Assembly: GCA_029204225.1 (NCBI GenBank)
Contig: CM055092.1
Location: forward strand, 16,080,715-16,144,714
Length of the DNA stretch: 64,000 bases
Direction: 5' to 3'
Origin: Diphasiastrum complanatum
Taxonomy: Eukaryota; Streptophyta; Lycopodiopsida; Lycopodiales; Lycopodiaceae
The stretch's first letter is position 1, and each line of letters starts with the position of its first letter. Shown piece by piece: positions 11,839-23,226 of this stretch. The position numbers were made by a program, and so were the translations under genes. The notes beneath the pieces are model-generated. The model was not told where the DNA came from. It saw only the letters and a list, made by a program, of their open reading frames with translations, and did not search any database.

Positions 11839-12787
11839 AAAGAGAGCTAGACTAGCATTACATTGCCTAAAAATGAATGTTAGTAATGAACTTCTTAAAG
11901 AAGTTGCTTCATGTGCCTCGGCCAAAGAGGCTTGGAACTATCTAAAAGGAATTTATGAATCCAAAAATACCTCTAGAGTGCTTATGTTAAGAAATAGAGT
12001 TCTTCAAAGCATTAGAGGGAGTGATGAGAATGCTCAAGAGTATGTCTTGAGAATAAAGTCTCTCAGTAAAGAAATTTCCATTATAAGTGAGGGTATTCAA
12101 GATGATGAGCTTGTTCTAATCATTTTGAATGGTCTTGGAGATGAGTTCTCCAATCTTGTACAAAGCTTTGCTATTCAAGATTCTCTACCTTCTATTGACA
12201 AGCTCCATAGTGTGCTTGTGGCCGAGGAGAGTAGAATCCTTCATGTCAAGCAAAGGATTGGTTCCTTAAAGTTGCATGATGGTGATGAGAAGGCCAACTT
12301 CTCAAGCAACGGAAAGGCAAAGTCCAAGAAGAAGATTCAACAAAAGGATACCAAGAGTGATGATCAACCATCAAGCTCTAAAGGTGGAAAGAAGAACAAA
12401 GCCAAACTCAAGTGCTTCTTTTGTAGAAAGAGGGGGCACTTTGCATCCGAGTGCTACAAGAAGAAGAATGCACAAGGAGAGAGCAAGCAAGGCAACCTCA
12501 CCCTTGAGGAAGAAGAAGATGAAGTGGATTCATCATTGATGGCACGTACATCAACATCCAAGAGCTACTCCAATGACACATGGTGGATTGATAGTGGGCC
12601 TAGCTCCCACGTGACATTCCAAAAGGATTTTTTCTCAACTCTTGTACCTTTTGTAGGCTGTAAAAAGCCTATTCTAACAACAAGTGATCAAGAATGTAGA
12701 ATAGATGGAGTGGAAACTATTCTCTTAAGTCTTGGATCCCTAAAGAGTAGATCTACAAAATGTACTCTATGTTCCCACACTCACTAA
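11839..12787 (+). pseudogene. Element A gag with CCHC knuckle and start of protease
   Basis: The frame contains a UBN2-type copia gag (KEAWNYLKGIYESKNTSRV, ILNGLGDEFSNLVQSFAI) and a basic linker. The zinc knuckle is complete: CFFCRKRGHFASECYKKK, with C-x2-C-x4-H-x4-C. The protease begins WWIDSGPSSHVT; Ala of the DSGA catalytic loop is Pro. A frameshift around 12750 ends the frame as CTLCSHTH, while the correct frame (VPTLTKNLLSVGQLMDDG) continues in another phase. Gag packages the RNA; the altered catalytic loop would probably disable the protease. Confidence 0.88.
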
Positions 12788-13130
12788 GAATTTGTTAAGT
12801 GTAGGACAATTGATGGATGATGGTTTAGATGTCCATTTTAAGCAAGGTGTTTGCTCCATAATGATGAATGATACTTGCACTGTAAAGGGATCAAGCAAGG
12901 AAGGCTTTTTAAGCTTGATGCTAATGTTTTTCTTGAAAGTGTGAACAAGGTTAAGGATGATCTCAATCAAGTGGAGCTATGGCATAAGAGGTTGGGCCAT
13001 CCCAACTTCAAATCAATGGAGATGCTATGAACGAAGGATCTTGCTCTTGACCTTCCAAAGACACTCTCAAAGTGTGGAAAAAGATGTGAAGCTTGTAGCC
13101 TTTCAAAGGCACACCTTTTGTTAATTCTTC
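12755..13130 (+). pseudogene. Element A protease tail and GAG-pre-integrase domain
   Basis: After the frameshift the sequence reads LTKNLLSVGQLMDDGLDVHF, then ELWHKRLGHPNFKSMEML. A TGA follows, then DLPKTLSKCGKRCEACSLSKAH, the H-x-H and C-x2-C zinc-binding N-terminal part of copia integrase. The stop and a frame change interrupt it. Confidence 0.8.
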
Positions 13131-14010
13131 CACTAGATCTACAAAAGCATTAGATCTCATTCATAGTGATGTGCACTCTTTTTCTCAAGAATCTAATGGA
13201 GGAGCATCAATGTATGTATCTTTTATTGATGATTACTCTAGATACACTTGGATTTGAAGCCTTTGTTAAGTTTGAAACTCTAGCTGAAAATCAACTTGAT
13301 GCTAGAATAAAAGTATTGAGGAGTGATAATGGTGGAGAGTATATCTCCACTAGGATGATAGAGTTTTGTAAATCCAATGGCATTAAAAGAGAGCTTACAT
13401 GTACAAAATTGCATAGCCGAGAGAATGAATAGAACTCTTTGTGAGTGTGCAAAAGCTTTAAGGCTAGATTCATCTCTACTTAAGACATTTTGGGGAGAGG
13501 CCATTGTTTGTGCAACTTATTTATGTAATAGATTGCCATGTAAGCCCATTGGAGGCATAACATCTTATGAGGTTCTATTTTGTAAGAAGCCGAATCTCAA
13601 AGATCTTAGAATCTTTGGATCTACTTGCTATGTTTTTCAAGCATTAGATACAAGAAAAAAACATGATCCTACTTCCATAAAGGGGATCTTTGTTGGTTAT
13701 GCTGAAAATAACAAAGGATATAGAGTCTATAATCCAATCACTAAAAAGATTTTAGTGAGTAGACATGTTACATTTAATGAAGGTAACTATTACAAGTTGA
13801 ATGAAAGTGCTTCTAATCCATCTTATGTCAAGGATCTTGCAAGATTTGAGGAGGAGCCTACATGTGATCAAGATCTTGAGGATCCACCTCAAGACCCAAG
13901 GACTCCAAGGAGGTCTACAAGAAGGAAGGCCGAGCCATCAAGGCTCACCCATTTTGACAAAGGTGAACAAAGAGAATATCTTCATTCACTTACCTCTTAC
14001 ACTTTTCTAG
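13130..14010 (+). pseudogene. Element A integrase core and C-terminal part, deleted
   Basis: Pieces of the DDE core are present: LIHSDVHSFSQESNGG, MYVSFIDDYSRYTWI, then a jump at about 13253 to AFVKFETLAENQ, then VLRSDNGGEYIS. The block around PxQNGVAERMNR is shortened and frameshifted near 13400 (QNCIAERMNRTL in another frame). The C-terminal part is open from 13377 (FWGEAIVCATYLCNRLPC, GIFVGYAENNKGYRVYNP) to 14027. Two internal deletions make it non-functional. Confidence 0.85.
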
Positions 14011-14011
14011 C

Positions 14012-14656
14012 ATGTTTGATGAGCTGAGTTGCTTTGAAGAGGCTATGGAGTCACAAGAATGGAGGGATGCCATGCAAAAGGAGTATGATGCTCTTATGGA
14101 GAATCATACATGGAAGCTTGTGGATCTTCCTCATGGAAGAAAACCACTTGAGTGCAAATGGATCTATAGATTGAAGTACAACCAAGATGGGAGCATCAAC
14201 AAATACAAGGCAAGGCTAGTGGCAAAGGGGTTCTTGCAAACCAAGGGAGTAGACTTTGATGAAACTTTTGCTCTTGTTGCTAAACTAGTTTCCATAAGGT
14301 TGATCATTTCTCTTGCAACTACTTTCAATTGGCCTCTATTTCAACTTGATGTGACTAATGCATTTCTCAATGGCTATTTGGAAGAGGAGATCTTCATGAG
14401 GCAACCTGAGGGCTTCATCAAAGAAGATCAAGATGAAAAAGTGTGTTTGTTGCTAAGAAGCCTTTATGGGCTTAAGCAAGCACCTAGAGCTTGGTACTCT
14501 AGGTTGAATGCCTTCTTAAACTCTATAGATTTTGTTGTAAGTGCTTATGATCCTTCTTTGTACTTAAGATTTAATGATGGTATAGTCATCATTCTCATTT
14601 TGTATGTAGATGACATTATCCTTAGTGGAAATGATCACGATGGTATACAAGAATGA
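14012..14656 (+). pseudogene. Element A reverse transcriptase
   Basis: A nearly intact copia [59 protein letters not shown], motif [31 protein letters not shown]-like [17 protein letters not shown], and catalytic ILYVDDIILSGND. It ends at a TGA after GIQE, where one or two bases are missing before KIALSKEFKMVDLG of the next frame. Confidence 0.88.
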
Positions 14657-15512
14657 AAATAGCATTGTCTAAAGAGTTTAAAATGGTGGATCTTGGTAAT
14701 CTTCATTTTATACTAGGAATAGAAGTATCAAGAGGCAAAGATTTGAGTTTTATTTGTCAATCCAAATATGCTTCTTCTATCTTAGAAATGTTTGAAATGA
14801 AAGATTGTAAAGGAGTAGAAACTCCTATGGAGCAAAATGTGAAAGTCTCTAATAGTGATGATGAGGCATCCTTTGAGAACATCACACTATATAGAAGACT
14901 TGTAGGCTCCCTAATATATTTTACTATAACTAGACCTAATCTAAGTTATAGTGTAGGTAAACTAAGCCAATCTATGCAAAATCCATTGGTTTGTCATTGG
15001 AAAAATGCAAAAATGGTGTTGAGGTACATCTTGGCCACCAAGAACTTTGGCATTTTGTATGATGGATCTAATCTTGCTTTGAGGGCATATTTGGATGCTG
15101 ATTTTGCAGGTGATAAAGTGGATAGGAGGTCCACAAGTGCATTTGTCACCTTTCTTTGCAATGGCATAGTGTCTTGGCTTTCCAAAAAGCAAGACACAAT
15201 TTTTCTATCTTCAGCCAAGGCACTAACATCAACAACCAAGGAGATCCAATGGTTGAAGAGGCTTTTTAGTGGAGTTGCAAGTCATGGAGGCCTAGGAGCA
15301 GCCAATTATATATTGTGACAACCAATCACGCCAAGCATTAGCAACCAATCCCACATTCCATACAAGGAGCAAGCACATAGAGATTGCTCACCATTTTGTG
15401 AGGGAAAAGGTTCAAGCAAAGGAGATCAAGCTACATCATGTATCTTCTTCAGATTGCCTTGCTGATCTCCTTGCCAAAGGCTTTATTTATCAAGTTAAAG
15501 ATCAGCCTTAGG
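14653..15512 (+). pseudogene. Element A RT end and RNase H
   Basis: Continues RT (KEFKMVDLGNLHFILGIEVS) into RNase H (YLDADFAGDKVDRRSTSAF, SWLSKKQDT). In SSAKALTSTTKE the expected SSAEAEYxALT has lost residues by a small deletion. A frame change near 15315 precedes the last blocks, RSKHIEIAHHFVREKVQAKE and LHHVSSSDCLADLLAKG. A short purine tract (CTTGAGGGGA, about 15550-15560) follows. Confidence 0.85.
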
Positions 15513-15560
15513 AGTTGTAGATAGATGTACCATAGATGTATCATGTAAAACTTGAGGGGA

Positions 15561-16206
15561 TTTAGAATTTAGCAATTTTCACATGGTTTTTGCAATGTAT
15601 TTGACATCTATGTGGATCCACATGTGTGAAATGACACTTGTAATATTCAAATCCATTTTATTTAGCTTTCATTTGAGTCAAATATGAAATTTCCTAAATT
15701 ATAGGAGTTAGGTCCTAGATTGCAGGAATCTAGAAGGTCAACACAAACCACCAATGGATGATGTGACAAATGAGATAGATCTTATCCAAAGTGGATATGG
15801 ATGAGTACAATGAGCTATCCCACACGTGCTGGATGCAGCTTAGAGAGAGATTATGGTGATTGTGTACTTAATCCATGATGGATCCATTGAGAAGCTAATG
15901 ATGAGAAACATTGGTTAGTGGATCAATCTTGTGATTTTCACTCTCTTGAGCACTTTCTTTGTGAATGAATGCTTAGTATTTCACAAGTAAACTAATTCTC
16001 TGTTATCAGGCCATACAGTAGCAGTACTTCACACGTGTGAAGCCTTGGATCATCATTTCTTGATTGTTCTTGCTTGGAATCACAAAAATTGTCAACTAGA
16101 AACTAGAATTGAAAGCTAGTCTTGATGTAGATCAAAATCCCAAGCTACCAATCACTCTTTGTGATCATTTGTATATCAAATTCAGTCCAAAACTCTGAAA
16201 TTTGAC
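15561..16206 (+). mobile_element. Candidate 3' LTR of element A
   Basis: Starts after the purine tract at TTAGAATTTAGC, which resembles a decayed TGTTAGAATT start, and is taken to end at TTTGACA. It holds a perfect 16-bp palindrome CTTCACACGTGTGAAG at 16027-16042. The 5' LTR is missing, so ends are inferred from element context, not from a pair. Confidence 0.45.
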
Positions 16207-16448
16207 AATAAGGACTACAAAGACCAAAAGTGGGTTCAGATAAGGACTGCAAAGATCAAAAGTGGGTTGACATGCATTGGGCGAAATTTGATTATTCAGT
16301 CCTGCATTCATGAAGCTTTTCAGTTGAGCTGGGAAATTTCATTCAGAGAACAGTTCAAAAGAATCTATTCATTGTGAGTGCATGGCACATGCAGATAATG
16401 AAAATCTTGCTGAAATACAACAAATAGTTGAAAGAAATTGAAGTCCTT

Positions 16449-18471
16449 TTAGACTGTAAAATGGCAGTTGGTTCTGATTTGGCCAGCATTTCCAGTGAGG
16501 ACGTTGGTTGCAGCGAGCTTCATGAATGCAGATGAGAAGGTGTTGAAGAAGAGCTGCTGATTTGCTGCGAAGGCTGCAACAGTGCCAGAAGTTCTTTGAT
16601 CAAGCCCAAGTTGAGAATCAATGAAGAATAGGCCTCTTCCAGCCATCACGTCTCGAAAATACTGGTTATCAAAGATGAGATTGGTAAGATCGTTGTTGAT
16701 GACAGTGTTGTTGTTGATAAGTTGTGGATTGGCTGTAGGACACTGGAACCGCAGCTGGCCTAAGAATAAAACTCCCAGATCCGCTTCTGGGTTGGGATAC
16801 AAGCGATCAATGATATTGATGCAATGCCCAATACCGATTGTGTGAGCTCCTGCTCATGAGCAAATTACAGTATCGAAATTTAGTGCATGGATAAGTTTTT
16901 TTGTGATACATAGAAATGGTTTCATAGAGGAATTTGAATTATTCAGGCGTGAGAGATTCACATTCCTTAGCCGCAGTAGTAAAAATTGTAGCCGATTGAA
17001 AGAGGAAAGAAATTACCTAGTATGGCGACACTCTCCTGGACTGTCATCCCTTTCGATTGAAAGATATTGAGGAAATCATCGACGCTCACAGATGCAGGAG
17101 GTAAGGAAGCATCTGCAGCCAAGTCGCTGGCAAATACACCATCCCTCCTGCCGGTCTCCACGGAGATACGTGGGCCACCGGAGATGGATATGGCTTCTCT
17201 GGCGGCAAGGACAATGATGTCCGCACAGGAAACTATTCCAGGGCACGATCCTTCTAGCGAGGCCTTAATTTGATCGATGACATCCAAACGGCGAATGCCA
17301 AAATTTTTCTGTGACTCGAGCTCACTGGTATCCGATCCTCCGGTATCGAGAAGAATGGATGCATCACAGCCCTGCAGAATCCAAGGCAATTCACATGAAC
17401 TGAATGGTAATGCCATTCAATCAAGTAATAATTTCCACTCAAACAACCATCAATTAACAATATAACACAACTATGACTGAATCTGTAACAATCATCTTCG
17501 GTACGTAATAGAGCAATTAGTAGACCAATCTGATATGGTGATGAGCTGAAATAGGACAGTATGGAATAAAGATCGGATCCTGCAGCTCTCATTGAAGTAT
17601 AAACAAGCAATGATAGCTTGTATGAAGCTGAAATTTGAGAGCATGCGATTACGAAGGCAATGGGAATACATAGATATTATCAAGCAAGACAAGTAACGGC
17701 AGTGAGGGTCAAGCAGAAATAAGAAAGTATGCAACAAAGACAAGCATACTGCAAATCTAGAGGTCAAGACAAGCAATAATTAGTCAGATCAAGCTGACAT
17801 GATCTTAAGGGGAGAAACAAAATGGCTTCTTTGATGGGTTAAGGATGGTTGCATACTCCGACTTGACAATCATGAAAAAGGAGACGGAGGAGAGCAGCAG
17901 GCGCGGTTGGATCGGAAAGGATGTTGCCAGTGAAGGCAGATTGCACGATGGACTCGGCACCAGGACAACTCTGAGAGTAGTATCCTACGCTCAGCCCACC
18001 AGCGTCTAAGCCACCCTGATTGCCACCTCCGCCACCATTTCCACCATTCCCGAATCCGTTTCCTGATCCGCCACCCGGAATGCCGCTTCCTCCACCGTTG
18101 TTGCTGCCAGGGCCATTGCCGAAGCCACCAGGAATGCCGCTTCCTCCACCATTGTTGCTGCCAGGGCCACTGCCGAAGCCACCCGGAATGCCGCTACCTC
18201 CACCATTGCCGAAGCCGCCAGGAATGCCGCTTCCTCCACCATCGTTGCTGCCAGGGCCATTGCCAAAGCCACCACGCTCATCACCATCACCATGTCCATC
18301 CCTGTTGCAGCGCTCCCGGTCATGCTCATCCCCAGTCTGACAGTCATCTGTCGAGTCGTCTCTGGCCATAGCCATACCATTGTAGCTACATTTTGCTGAA
18401 AATATGCAGATGATCAACACAATCCACAAACAAAAAGGACAGGTAGATTGTTGACAGGGGAAGGTCTCCAT
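16449..18471 (-). CDS. Class III peroxidase with Gly-rich N-terminal extension (3 exons)
   Basis: Exons on the minus strand are 18471-17857, 17371-17017 and 16849-16449. The introns are 485 bp (GT at 17856-17855, AG at 17373-17372, TTCTGCAG acceptor) and 167 bp (GT at 17016-17015, AG at 16851-16850). Joined length is 1371 bp, 456 residues, in frame throughout. A hydrophobic signal segment (CLWIVLIICIFSAKC) is followed by an acidic stretch, a Gly-rich repeat region (residues about 67-154) and then the peroxidase domain. The distal haem site is LLRLLFHDCQVG/GCDAS (catalytic Arg, His), the proximal site is AIL/GAHTIGIGHC (His haem ligand), and SGGP-GRRDG is present. Eight Cys sit at the family's disulphide positions (YYSQSCP, HDC, GCDAS, GSCP, VSCAD, GHC, FQC, RTNC). 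Introns match the classical first and third positions; the second is absent. Expected to be secreted to the cell wall/apoplast and to oxidise phenolics with H2O2. No stops or missing catalytic residues: probably functional. Confidence 0.94.
18010..18273 (-). repeat. Coding minisatellite: 18-residue Gly-rich repeats in the peroxidase
   Basis: The 54-bp unit encodes GGFGNGPGSNNGGGSGIP. There are three full copies and one shortened 12-residue copy, then a simpler GGGSGNGFGNGGNGGGGG tail. All length changes are multiples of three, so the frame is kept. Compositionally it resembles cell-wall glycine-rich proteins. The opposite strand shows an artefactual Pro-rich frame. Confidence 0.93.
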
Positions 18472-19303
18472 GGATCAGAAGCTCAAGATAAGAGTTGAAA
18501 AGGCAGAATAGTATAGAGCTACAGTTGCAGATCACAGACTAGCACAAAGGTTTTGCTCACAGGTGGAATAATGTCCATTGTGCTACATGTGCTTCATGCA
18601 GCTCACAAGCAACCTTTTCATATCATCCCCAAAATCCGTGCAATCCGAACTTCTTTCTAATTGTGGTGCTTCTTTTCATTGTGAGAAATGCGTTGTTGCT
18701 TGTGGTGAAGTAAAGACAAATTTAAGGCGTAACTGAAATGGGAGAATTCACGAATCACCACAGCCTTGCACAGCTAGCAAAAATCTGCATCGTTTAAGTC
18801 TTTAGATCTTTGCATCTACTACCCACTATTACCCGTAAGTCAATTAATCAGGATTCAGGATTCAGCATATACATTCCAATGTGTCATCAGTCATTGTGTT
18901 GAAAACTGAAATGGGTTTTGCCTCACTCAGACGTTACTCCAACTCTTACTTCCATCTCCAGGTTTTTACAAAATAAAACATAAAATCAATTATAGATTAA
19001 AATCCTATGAACCCATATGTAATCAAGATAATAATTACCTCCAGCAATAGACCTCAGAGTCCTGACTCCTGGCATATGTCTATTAATCTGTGGAAGAAGT
19101 AATGGTAAGCTTTGTCTTTTCTTTCAACGTTGAGTTCAGATTTCACTTTACACTGCCAACTGATTCTTGATGATCAGGCTGCATGCATGCCATTAAATTA
19201 GTAGATTAGAGCTGTGAATTTTTGTAACTGGGCTTAGGTAAGGCAAACATCTAGCTAGACTCTAGAGCAACATATCAAGCTTGAAATATGCAATATGCAA
19301 TGC
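18472..19303. other. Upstream region of the peroxidase gene
   Basis: No coding feature. On the minus strand a TATA-like TATACTAT lies about 35-45 bp before the ATG (around 18505-18514), which would give a very short leader; this is weak. An alternative promoter further upstream cannot be excluded. Confidence 0.3.
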
Positions 19304-19482
19304 ATATCAGAGGCTTTTTGGCTGTTTTTGAAAGGCAAAAATTAAAGAAAAAGTCAATTTGAAGGAAACCAACAAAATCTGGAAAGATCAAACTGAAAAC
19401 TCAAAACCAATTATCAGAGGCTATTTGGCCTTTTTTGAAAGGCAAAAATTAAAAGGAAAGTCAATTTGAAGGGAAACCAAGC
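19304..19482. repeat. Direct duplication, period about 107 bp
   Basis: Two copies of a roughly 65-70-bp sequence containing TTTTTGAAAGGCAAAAATTA and GTCAATTTGAAGG, starting near 19304 and 19411. Copies differ by scattered substitutions. Confidence 0.8.
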
Positions 19483-20091
19483 CAATATGAAGCTCAAAAA
19501 TGCTAAATCTCCATCATAAAGTACAAAAAGACATGAATATGCAAAGGTTAAAGTCTCCTTACAATTTGCTTTGAAAGGTGACTAGGGATATTACACGTCA
19601 AATTGAAAGGTAACGAAAACTTGCCCCCTTCAACTGCAAGAGGTTTACCTTTCAAACTTCAAGCCTGCACCGCATAGGCACTGGCCTGCTATTGTCTTCC
19701 CCACTCAGTGAATCCCCAGCTGACTCTTGACGGTGGGGAGTTAATGTGGGCTCATCCAAGTTTCTTGCTAACGTCCTTCAAGAGCCTTTTTTCTTGCATT
19801 TCAATGAAAGGCGAGTTTTTTTTTCAAATGTCACATGAAGGCCAGTTTCTAAATCTATTACTTACTCAAAGCTCTATGCCTATGCCAAACTTTCATGTGA
19901 AAGCCAAAGCCTTTGTGAATTTGTCATGGACTATGTTTTGAAGAGTTTGAAACTCTTTGAACATTTCATTTGAAAGGTTACATGGAATACAACTCATTAG
20001 ATTTAAGAACAATATGCCTTCAAATTCCAACCCTTGTGCACACCATTGCCCATGGGTATCCTCGCACTACTCACTATGTGCTTTACAAGAA
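19483..20091. other. Spacer without recognised gene
   Basis: Short frames are present but none has a recognisable motif. Several TGAAAGG/CCTTTCA-containing segments recur, related to the duplication just upstream. Confidence 0.3.
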
Positions 20092-20145
20092 GAGGTTGAG
20101 CATTCTCCTCGAAAGAACGAGGTTGAGCATTCTCCTCGAAAGAAC
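20092..20145. repeat. 27-bp perfect tandem duplication
   Basis: Two adjacent identical 27-bp units starting GAGGTTGAGC and ending GAAAGAAC. It lies in an 88-codon frame of unknown meaning (19957-20223) and adds exactly nine codons, but that frame has no other support. Confidence 0.9.
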
Positions 20146-20410
20146 GATCGTCATTTTCTTATGTGGGAAGTTTTATTAGATGAAAATGGTAACATAATTA
20201 TAGATATCATAGAAAAAGGTTAAATGGTGAGAGGATTTTAAAGAAAAGTCTTGCATCTGTTCGTTATTGGAAGATGGATCCCCCAAGTGATATTTCCATA
20301 CGGAAATCCTATACAAGCGATTCGGTCAAGCCATTTTTATGTTTGTATGACCTATTGGAAAGGTCAACTAGGAAGCCATTCCCTTACAGAATGGATAACC
20401 TATGCCACAT

Positions 20411-20533
<123 letters not shown>

Positions 20534-20759
20534 AATAGTGAAGCCACATGTGTTCTAATCTTGATCCAAATGTGTACTTAACTTTCAATCTTGCTATGAT
20601 AACTAAATTTCATAGGAGCCTTTATGACAACAATTCAATGTTTTTATTGGCCGCATTATTTCCCCTTTTGCACAAAAGAATCCTCTTTTGGAATACACAT
20701 CCTCATTACCATGTAATCTTTTACGTATTGGAGAATGGTCTTTTTAATGACCTCTACGG

Positions 20760-21740
20760 TTGGTAAGAAGCATTTGAGAAGTTATGACAAGCCGCATGCC
20801 ACTGGAGGTTTCTCTAGGTCTTGAAACTCTTTGATCCATTCCTTCTATTTTGCTTTGTTGATGATGGTATTGCATTTGATCTTTCTGGTATAGATTCACT
20901 TGGCATAGATAAATCGACCTTTATTTTTTTTTAGCCTTTTGTGCTCTTGTTACTGTTAGGCTCATGGTCCACTTAATTGTGCAATTGGCCTTGTTGGTCT
21001 GATTGATATGTAATTTACTAGTGCACTAGAGCTTAGTCGTATTGGACTCATCCTTGTAGCTATGTCCTCCACATTCACAACAAAAACGTGTATATTTGCC
21101 TTTATGGGAACATTCCACAATTCGATGATTTTCACCACAACCAAATCAACCTAATAAAAGCTTCACCCAAGGTCTATGTTGTTCTGCAACATAAGTTGTG
21201 TAGCCAGTGATTCTTGGATCATGAAATAGTTTTGTTGGCACATACCATTGAACTATCTCATGTTGTGGCTATTGCCAAATTGACTTGAGATCCTTGGTGA
21301 CATGGAGGTGTTGTTAAGGCCTCTTTGTGGTGGCTCCCCCTAACCATGGGACGTGGGTTGCTAGTCCTTGATACGAAGCTTTTCTCTGTTGGATAACTCT
21401 TGGATTGAATGGGAAAAATGCAGCCTCATATGATAAAGCGCTACATAGATGGCAATATCTCATTGACAATTTCTCCTTAATCAACGGACATTCATTAACC
21501 ATATGCTTTCTAGCATAGATTAAGCACCATGCATTTTCATGTTTAGGATATTGTTGTTGTAGATAACTTTCTACTTGTTTTTGGTAGTTGCAGCTTCTAA
21601 TGATTTGAGTTTTTGATCAAACTATGTTGCTCCATTTGCAATTGTTGTCTCTAATTCGTCTTTTCCATCTCATTCAACATCAAATCTGCTATAGCATTGA
21701 TATTGATATATATGGGGGTAGTTGAGTTGGTGGTGGTCTG
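20760..21740 (-). pseudogene. gag-like fragment with zinc-knuckle remnants
   Basis: On the minus strand, pieces in different frames suggest a retrotransposon gag. There is a knuckle-like AWCLIYARKHMVNECPLIKE (C-x2-Y-x4-H-x4-C, second Cys lost), a further CHLC, and FGCGENHRIVECSHKGKY followed by FCCECGGHSYKDE. A Gln- and Pro-rich stretch precedes them (about 21560-21740). No pol domain adjoins it on either side. The type of element is not determinable and the assignment is tentative. Confidence 0.4.
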
Positions 21741-22542
21741 CCTTGTTGTAAACGACAACATTTGTTAACAACAAAGTGAAATCAAAGTAAAATAAAACAC
21801 TGTGGCATGTGTATTGTAAGTCCACGTGTGAGTACTTGTTAATAAACTCCTACCATGACATGTGTGTTATAAGTCCATGGTGGGTAGAAACTTAATTAAA
21901 TTCTAAACTTCTAAGTTAGAAAACTTAACTTAGATAACTTAAACTTAGAAACTTAAGTTTAGAAAATAAAAGATTCTAAGTTATCTTGAGTTCTAAGTTT
22001 AGAGTCTTACTGAAACTACAAAATCAAGAAACAAGAAAGTTAATCCACATCTACTTTCCACAAGCAAGAGAGTAAGCAAGAAATCTAATTAATCCACAAA
22101 CATGCTCATAGAAATTTCACTCAAGAAGATTGCCATGAACAAGGAGTTTTACAATCATCAACTCGTGGAAGATCTTCTTTATTCACTCAAGAGCAATTGA
22201 CAATACAATCAAAAGCTCCCTCACAAGAGAGGGGGGCCCTTAAATAAGCAAGAAGGCTGTCCATGTGGAGCCCAAGTGGCAATTCCACTAATTTAGAAAA
22301 TACAAGTGGAATTTGCCCTTCCACTAGAGGTCACCATCAAAAGGTGGCTCACTCTAAATTATTTAAGGGGGGTCTATGCCATTTTTCAATACTACTAGCT
22401 CCTACATGGTCATTCCTTCTCTGGGATTCACCATGTAGGCTCACATGAATAATCATTGTCACCCTAGCTAGTAATCCTCGGCTCTCATGCTTGACTCTCA
22501 GTTTCCTCTACTCTCCTCCTTCTGAGACCTCCTCGGTCATGG
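21741..22542. other. A+T-rich spacer with iterated CTAAGTT/AACTTAG
   Basis: Between about 21895 and 22010 the heptamer AACTTAG, its complement and one-base variants recur many times in both orientations. The remainder may be the decayed leader of the downstream gypsy element, but no LTR pair or primer site was found. Confidence 0.4.
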
Positions 22543-23220
22543 GTGAGAGATAATCTATGTCTTCAGCTTGGCTCGGCATCTGGGGATTCCTTGGAATCTG
22601 CCAACAGAGAGTTCCTGAAGTTGGTATCAAAAGCAAAAGAAGTCTTAGCACAAAAGTTAACTCAAGCAAAACCAGAAGTCCATCAAGAGCCACTTTTTTG
22701 TGCTGGATTTGAAGAATCTAATGAAGTACTCCATGTCGGAGGAGCTTGGGAAAGTGAACAAAAGAATATCACTCTGGCAATACAGCATAGACAATTTCCT
22801 AAGGAAGCAACTGTGATAGATGGCGGTTCAGGAGTTAACCTGATTTCTACAAAGCTATGTGCAAAAAGGGGCCTTACAAAGTTCAAGCCTGTGACTTTTG
22901 CCATTAAGCTAGCTGATCAAACAACAGTTTGTCCGCGAGGAATGGTTGAAGATATACCTATCAGAATTGTGGGAGTATAGTTTGTCATTACTTTTGTAGT
23001 AATGGACTTACCAGAAGCACCAAATGTCTATCGAGTCCTATTGGGACGTCCATGGTTACGAGTTGCGCAAGTGATTTATAACTAGGGTACCGGAAAAATC
23101 ACTTTTGAAAATCATGAACGTGCAGTCAAAGTTGATCCTGCAACTTGGACTATCAAACCAGTGGTTCCAAAAGAGAATGATGATTCATCAACAACGGGTC
23201 ATACTTGTGACTGACCAGAG
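22543..23220 (+). pseudogene. Element Y protease region
   Basis: The frame reads FPKEATVIDGGSGVNLISTK, a retropepsin-like catalytic loop of the DGGSG type found in some plant gypsy lineages, then FAIKLADQTTVCPRGMVEDI. A TAG follows GIVGV-like text and the domain resumes as LPEAPNVYRVLLGRPWLR, the conserved GRPWL block that ends these proteases. A second stop follows (VIYN, TAG). Confidence 0.75.
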
Positions 23221-23226
23221 AAAAAT

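Larger units (their letters stand above)
11839..16206 (+). mobile_element. Ty1/copia element A, 5'-truncated
   Basis: Gag, protease, integrase, RT and RNase H are in canonical copia order on the plus strand, followed by a candidate 3' LTR. The 5' LTR, primer site and the first residues of gag are missing: sequence starts mid-gag at KRARLALHCLKMNV. There are several frameshifts and two deletions inside integrase. Related in sequence to element D but with a different 3' flank. Confidence 0.85.

Noticed and set aside
18020-18340. Pro-rich plus-strand frame
   Set aside because: It is the complement of the Gly-rich repeat in the peroxidase exon; the sense gene has splice sites, signal peptide and catalytic residues.
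19957-20223. 88-codon frame containing a nine-codon duplication
   Set aside because: Frame preservation of one 27-bp duplication is not evidence of coding; nothing else supports it.
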